Source of the DNA: Asterionellopsis glacialis
Taxonomy: Eukaryota > Bacillariophyta > Plagiogrammaphyceae > Rhaphoneidales > Asterionellopsidaceae
DNA: 43,185 bases
Reading direction: 5' to 3'
Assembly (NCBI GenBank): GCA_014885115.2
Contig: WKLE02004320.1
Span: forward strand, 1-43,185
This document shows positions 39,827-43,185 of the stretch, one piece after another (the first letter of the stretch is position 1; each line of letters begins with the position of its first letter). The notes beneath the pieces are model-generated. The model ran no database searches. It was given only the letters and a program-made list of their open reading frames with translations, and was not told the DNA's origin. The position numbers and the translations under genes were made by a program.

Positions 39827-40891
39827 ATGGTTCTTATGAGTCACAAACTTCGTGTTACCATTGGTAAAGCGACGAAGGCTTTACGTGATGGGTATGCTGC
39901 ATCAATCGCATCGATTGTATCAGTGTTCCTTTTAATGTGGCTTCGGACAACCATGTCATATCAACATGTACATGGTGTCTCCATGGTCAACGCAATATCG
40001 GAACTTTACCAAGAGGGTGGCATCCCACGATTTTATCATGGTATCATCCCAGCCTTGATCATGTTGCCACTGGCTCGATTTGGTGATGTCTTTTGTAACG
40101 AGGCTGCAAGAGAATTTTTCTCCAATTTATACTCTTCTGGCATTGTCACGGCCATTGCATCGACTGCTGCAGCATTTTGGAGAATATTGATATTCCCTGT
40201 GGATACTGTGAAAACGTTGATGCAAGTCCATGGTGAAGAAGCCATGCCATTACTTCGAGATAAGTTCCGTAAAATGGGGTTCCGTGCCTTGTACGAAGGG
40301 TCTTTAGGATCAGCAATTGCCACTTGGGTTGGTCATTATCCATGGTTCGTCACACATAACTTTTTAGAAGCTTGGTGCATCAAACACATGATTTTAGATG
40401 CACATATTGCCAATGCAAAGGGTCTCAGACGGCATATACGACGAGCTTTTGTTGGTTTGTCATCATCCCTTGTGTCAGACGTATGCTCCAACGTTATTCG
40501 AGTTTTAAAAACATACAAACAGACATCTGCAGAACCAATGAGCTATACAGAAGCTGCTACTCATATATACGCCAAATCTGGTCTTTGGGGGTTATTTTTC
40601 CGAGGTTTATCAAGTAGGATCTTTGGTAATGCTTTGAATGCTATGCTCTTTACTGTCTTATGGAAGTTCATAGCTGAGCATCTTGCTGGACGGAAAGAAA
40701 ATCTAGAAAAGAAAGAAGTGCTGAATGAAGGTAGTCTTGAGTTTGAGGCTATTCCCTCTGGTGATTCCACGGACGACGGTGACGTAAAGGATGGGGTCAT
40801 GAACAGGTCAGGGTCATATCGTGATTTTATCGCACTTCCAAAATCTCGACACGTGACCACTGCATCGTCAAAAACCTCTGCAACGATATAA
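39827..40891 (+). CDS. Mitochondrial-carrier-like protein with degenerate signatures
   Basis: 354 residues from ATG 39827. The fold reads as SLC25: six hydrophobic helices in three pairs. Only the second repeat keeps a normal signature (FPVDTVKTLMQ, 123-133). The first is degenerate (FLLMWLRTTMSYQ, 34-46, no Pro/Asp) and the third reads VCSNVIRVLKTYKQ (219-232), with the Pro and acidic residue missing. The 'GG..RFYHG' (64-72), 'GFRALYEG' (151-158) and 'GLWGLFFRGLSSR' (252-264) segments are the matrix-helix ends typical of carriers. The C-terminal about 65 residues are an acidic/Ser tail unusual for the family. Loss of two salt-bridge motifs suggests altered gating or a non-transport role. Location could be mitochondrial or another membrane. 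Substrate unknown. Confidence 0.7.
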   Translation: MVLMSHKLRVTIGKATKALRDGYAASIASIVSVFLLMWLRTTMSYQHVHGVSMVNAISELYQEGGIPRFYHGIIPALIMLPLARFGDVFCNEAAREFFSNLYSSGIVTAIASTAAAFWRILIFPVDTVKTLMQVHGEEAMPLLRDKFRKMGFRALYEGSLGSAIATWVGHYPWFVTHNFLEAWCIKHMILDAHIANAKGLRRHIRRAFVGLSSSLVSDVCSNVIRVLKTYKQTSAEPMSYTEAATHIYAKSGLWGLFFRGLSSRIFGNALNAMLFTVLWKFIAEHLAGRKENLEKKEVLNEGSLEFEAIPSGDSTDDGDVKDGVMNRSGSYRDFIALPKSRHVTTASSKTSATI

Positions 40892-42296
40892 CGACCACAC
40901 TTCTTTGATTTATATCAAGTCGATCAATCTGGTTGTACAATCTACTCGAAGTTCGATTATCACTCCTGCTAATACATCCAAATAACGACGAAGACTTTGT
41001 ACTGTATTTGAGTCCACAAAGGAGCATGAGGATACGTCGAAATAAAGGGAAAGCTAATTCCTTCACAAGATTATACGTTTCTCCTCCACCGCTCCCATCC
41101 CTATTGTTGTTCTTATGATCGTTAGTATTGTTTCCTTCAAGACGACTATCCGCAAATGATAATAAGTCTGCTTCAACGACTACTTTCAAAACTCAGCCAT
41201 CTACCATTTCTGATGGTACAGTATTCCAAAATTCCAATTTGTGTATCAACACTCGTTGAAGATTTGGATGACATGTCCATAAACGTGATGTAAATGAAGA
41301 TGATGAGGACGACGTTAATAGTGTTGATAAGAATGAATCATTATATTCTTTGCCATAGTCATCATGGCTTTTGGATACTATGTCATGTAATACAGTAGAT
41401 CTATCATGACGATATGTTATAGTTGTTGGAAGTGTTAATGCAAGCCATTTACACCACAAACTAAGATCTTTGGAAGATGAAGAACCAAAAGTACCTTGCA
41501 TGGTACCATTTTCTTCATCACCATCATTCATGTCTTGCAACACACGCGATTGAATTTCTAATAAGCGTTCGGCAACAGGGTGTGGTTGTAAGGTTTCAAA
41601 TTCATGTGCCAATTCCAAGTCAGTTTGATGTTGTTGCGCGAAACATTGGTGAACTGCCAACTCTTGCCCAATACCCAATACAGGATATCGTCCTTCACCG
41701 AGCAGAGATCTGTACAATCCACCCTGCTGTAACAGCTGTACAAGGGATAGATGCCATTCCATCGGATTTTGTTATGATGATATAGCGAATTATAAAATTT
41801 TACCCTCGTGTTGTACTTCTGTTGCTGTGGACAATATAGCTAGTTCTAAATCTTGTACAGATGCATTTTCTAAGGATGGTGGTAATCGAAAAGTAGTATT
41901 CGTGCTGTTGGTATTGTCGTCACTGTCTTGTTCTCTACCTCCATGCTGTTGATTAGATGGATGTTGATACCAATGCATAAAAGCAGATCGAAGATGGGAT
42001 GTTAAACTTACAACACCTACAGCATTACCACGTTTTGACTTCTTAGCAGGTGTCGCTGATGCTGCGTCCATTTGTAATTCAGTCCATCGCCCTCGAATCC
42101 CTAAGCTTGAATTTGCCAATGCACACCAACCATGGGTCACAACATCTTCTCCTAGTGTCCCTTCAATCAACCGTGGCGCTTGTGTAGATGGTAAATCAAC
42201 ATCATGTATGACAGTTGAATCATCTAACAATGCCGTGACAGTAACAGGAATGGAAATGTCGAAAATATCTTGAAACCCAGCATAGGCAATACATTT
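40827..42296 (-). CDS. Unrecognised multi-exon gene with in-frame TGA
   Basis: The frame is open from 42296 (no ATG; an upstream exon is likely) with LPSTQAPRLIEGTLGEDVV and HLRSAFMHWYQHP. Two stops near 41790 and 41778 fall inside an inferred 81-nt GT-AG intron, 41816-41736 (donor after GAA, acceptor CTTGTACAG, phase 0). Exon 2 continues QQGGLYRSLLGEGRYPVLGI and, near its end, LWTCHPNLQRVLIHKLEFWN. A TGA at 41195-41193 interrupts it, but the same frame then runs open for another 121 codons (VVVEADLLSFADSRLEG, NLVKELAFPLFRRILMLL) to 40827, overlapping the carrier-like gene tail-to-tail by 65 bp. The TGA may be the real stop, a nonsense mutation, a missed short intron, or recoded. Leucine-rich helical protein; family not recognised. 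Confidence 0.5.
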
Positions 42297-42387
42297 TTAA
42301 GTGTGGTTGTTGATCCTACACAGAATATATTGGTTGTATTGTAAAAAATGCTTAACCATATATAGCAGAATTCATTGTAAATTTCAT

Positions 42388-42626
42388 TTATTCAACATTG
42401 CTGTCTTCTTCTGAATCACCATTATATTCTAAAACACCTTGCAACCAATACAATCGTGATTCATGGGAGGATGTCATGACACGAACAATAAAATTAAGTT
42501 CATACGTAGATGTTTCTTGTTCCATTCTAATTTTTGAGCTGACAATTTCGGTTGGCCATCCATTCCATTCTGTTGTTGTTGCCATGATTCTTTCAATGCC
42601 TCCTTTAAATTGGTAATGAAGGATAC
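42388..42626 (-). CDS. 3' exon of an unrecognised gene
   Basis: The minus frame is open from just after a possible acceptor (ACTTTAAG, 42627) to TAA at 42390-42388, followed directly by AATAAAT on the transcript strand, a plausible polyadenylation signal overlapping the stop. It encodes LHYQFKGGIERIMATTTEWN, then GWPTEIVSSKIRMEQETSTY and LYWLQGVLEYNGDSEEDSN. An internal ATG at 42585 would give 65 residues, but the frame before it also looks coding. The rest of the gene would lie to the right, where I cannot define exons. No family recognised. Confidence 0.4.
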
Positions 42627-43185
42627 CTTAAAGTTTGCCTTATGAGAAGCTGCAATACAGTAGCAGAAGTTACATGCCAATGTACAAGGATACCATATTT
42701 AGTCATGGATAAGAATAAGGATGATGATCCGCAAGCATTGATATTTAAATAAATAAAAATGATGGCATGTACTAACTAACTAAGTGCGTACTAAACCTTA
42801 ATGGGTTATAAGCCTATATTGTGTCCGTCTCTACCATTCTGTTATGCGCTCTTTCTCAGGAGCGCGTATTGTTTGTGATGTTTTTCAAGTTGTCTCGGTT
42901 GTCTATGAAAGCTATCTTTTCCAATGATGCATCCTTTACTACATTAGTGGTTTTCACTTTCTTTTTTGGTCGTGGTTATTGGGTTCATCTGCAGTTTTTG
43001 TGTCGTGTCCAATGTATTTCCATTGGTTTTTCTTCGGGTTTGTGCCTTTTGTGCTTGTACAGAGTATTAATACTTGGCAGTTAAGCTTTCCCCAGGAAGT
43101 GCCCTCCTGTCTCACGCGCTCAGCGCGTTAAGAGTCTGTCTTTCCCTCGCGCTACTGGTAAGCGCTATCCTTCACCTATATCGGT
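42627..43185. other. Right-edge region, no gene defined
   Basis: May hold upstream exons of the preceding gene. The 87-codon plus frame 42821-43084 is hydrophobic and Cys/Phe-rich in a T-rich stretch and is not called. A GC-rich hairpin lies at 43114-43128, and related GCGC words occur at 42846 and 43148-43165. Confidence 0.4.
43114..43128. repeat. Perfect hairpin ACGCGCT-C-AGCGCGT
   Basis: 7-bp arms around a single C, much more GC-rich than its surroundings. Role unknown. Confidence 0.5.

Overview
The window is nuclear DNA of a eukaryotic microalga, most likely a diatom (inference). The signs are: genes on both strands with wide AT-rich gaps; few and short GT-AG introns (about 60-190 nt); proteins with long N/D/Q/S low-complexity tracts; a short TPR protein and transposon proteins of types I remember as multi-copy in diatom genomes; and standard eukaryotic housekeeping proteins (NMD3, TFIP11, SAC3/GANP, TrmO/TsaA, mitochondrial carriers). 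I could not run searches, so the species is not determined. A 43-base run of N marks a scaffold gap at 31161-31203.

Positions 1 to about 11,900 are a graveyard of mobile DNA. After a small unrecognised spliced ORF at the left edge come relics on the plus strand (1349-5752) of a protein or proteins I do not recognise, each broken by frameshifts and stops. They meet a minus-strand transposon-type relic (6255-5674) head-on. Next is an apparently intact two-exon transposon-associated gene (7066-8036, 83-nt intron), then a long decayed DDE-type transposase-like gene on the same strand (about 8736-11010). The last two may have belonged to one element.

From about 12 kb on the window is ordinary gene space: a short TPR protein (12754-13494); a large tandem-repeat acidic protein with a SIHGG motif (16739-14346); a membrane SDR dehydrogenase (17882-19249); a Q-rich protein with a beta-rich N-terminal domain and basic NLS (21961-19598); the 60S export adaptor NMD3 (25257-23554); a possible small spliced gene (25753-26171); a TrmO/TsaA-domain protein with a recently duplicated coiled coil (29100-27265); a mitochondrial carrier (29797-30759); the spliceosome disassembly factor TFIP11 (34517-31320); a secreted protein with three DUF6174-like domains (35519-36856); a two-exon SAC3/GANP-domain protein (38943-37109); a non-canonical mitochondrial-carrier-like protein (39827-40891); an unrecognised multi-exon gene with an in-frame TGA (42296-40827); and the 3' exon of another gene (42626-42388).

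The genes do not form a pathway; the shared RNA theme (NMD3, TFIP11, SAC3, TrmO) is probably chance. The most interesting non-gene signals are intergenic: a recurring palindromic TACCTGGTAC/GTACCAGGTA family, CTCTAGAG-type palindromes upstream of three plus-strand genes, and GGAACGTTCC (heat-shock-element-like) sites upstream of the Q-rich protein gene. The most interesting proteins are the SIHGG repeat protein, the Q-rich protein with the beta-rich domain, and the triple DUF6174 secreted protein.
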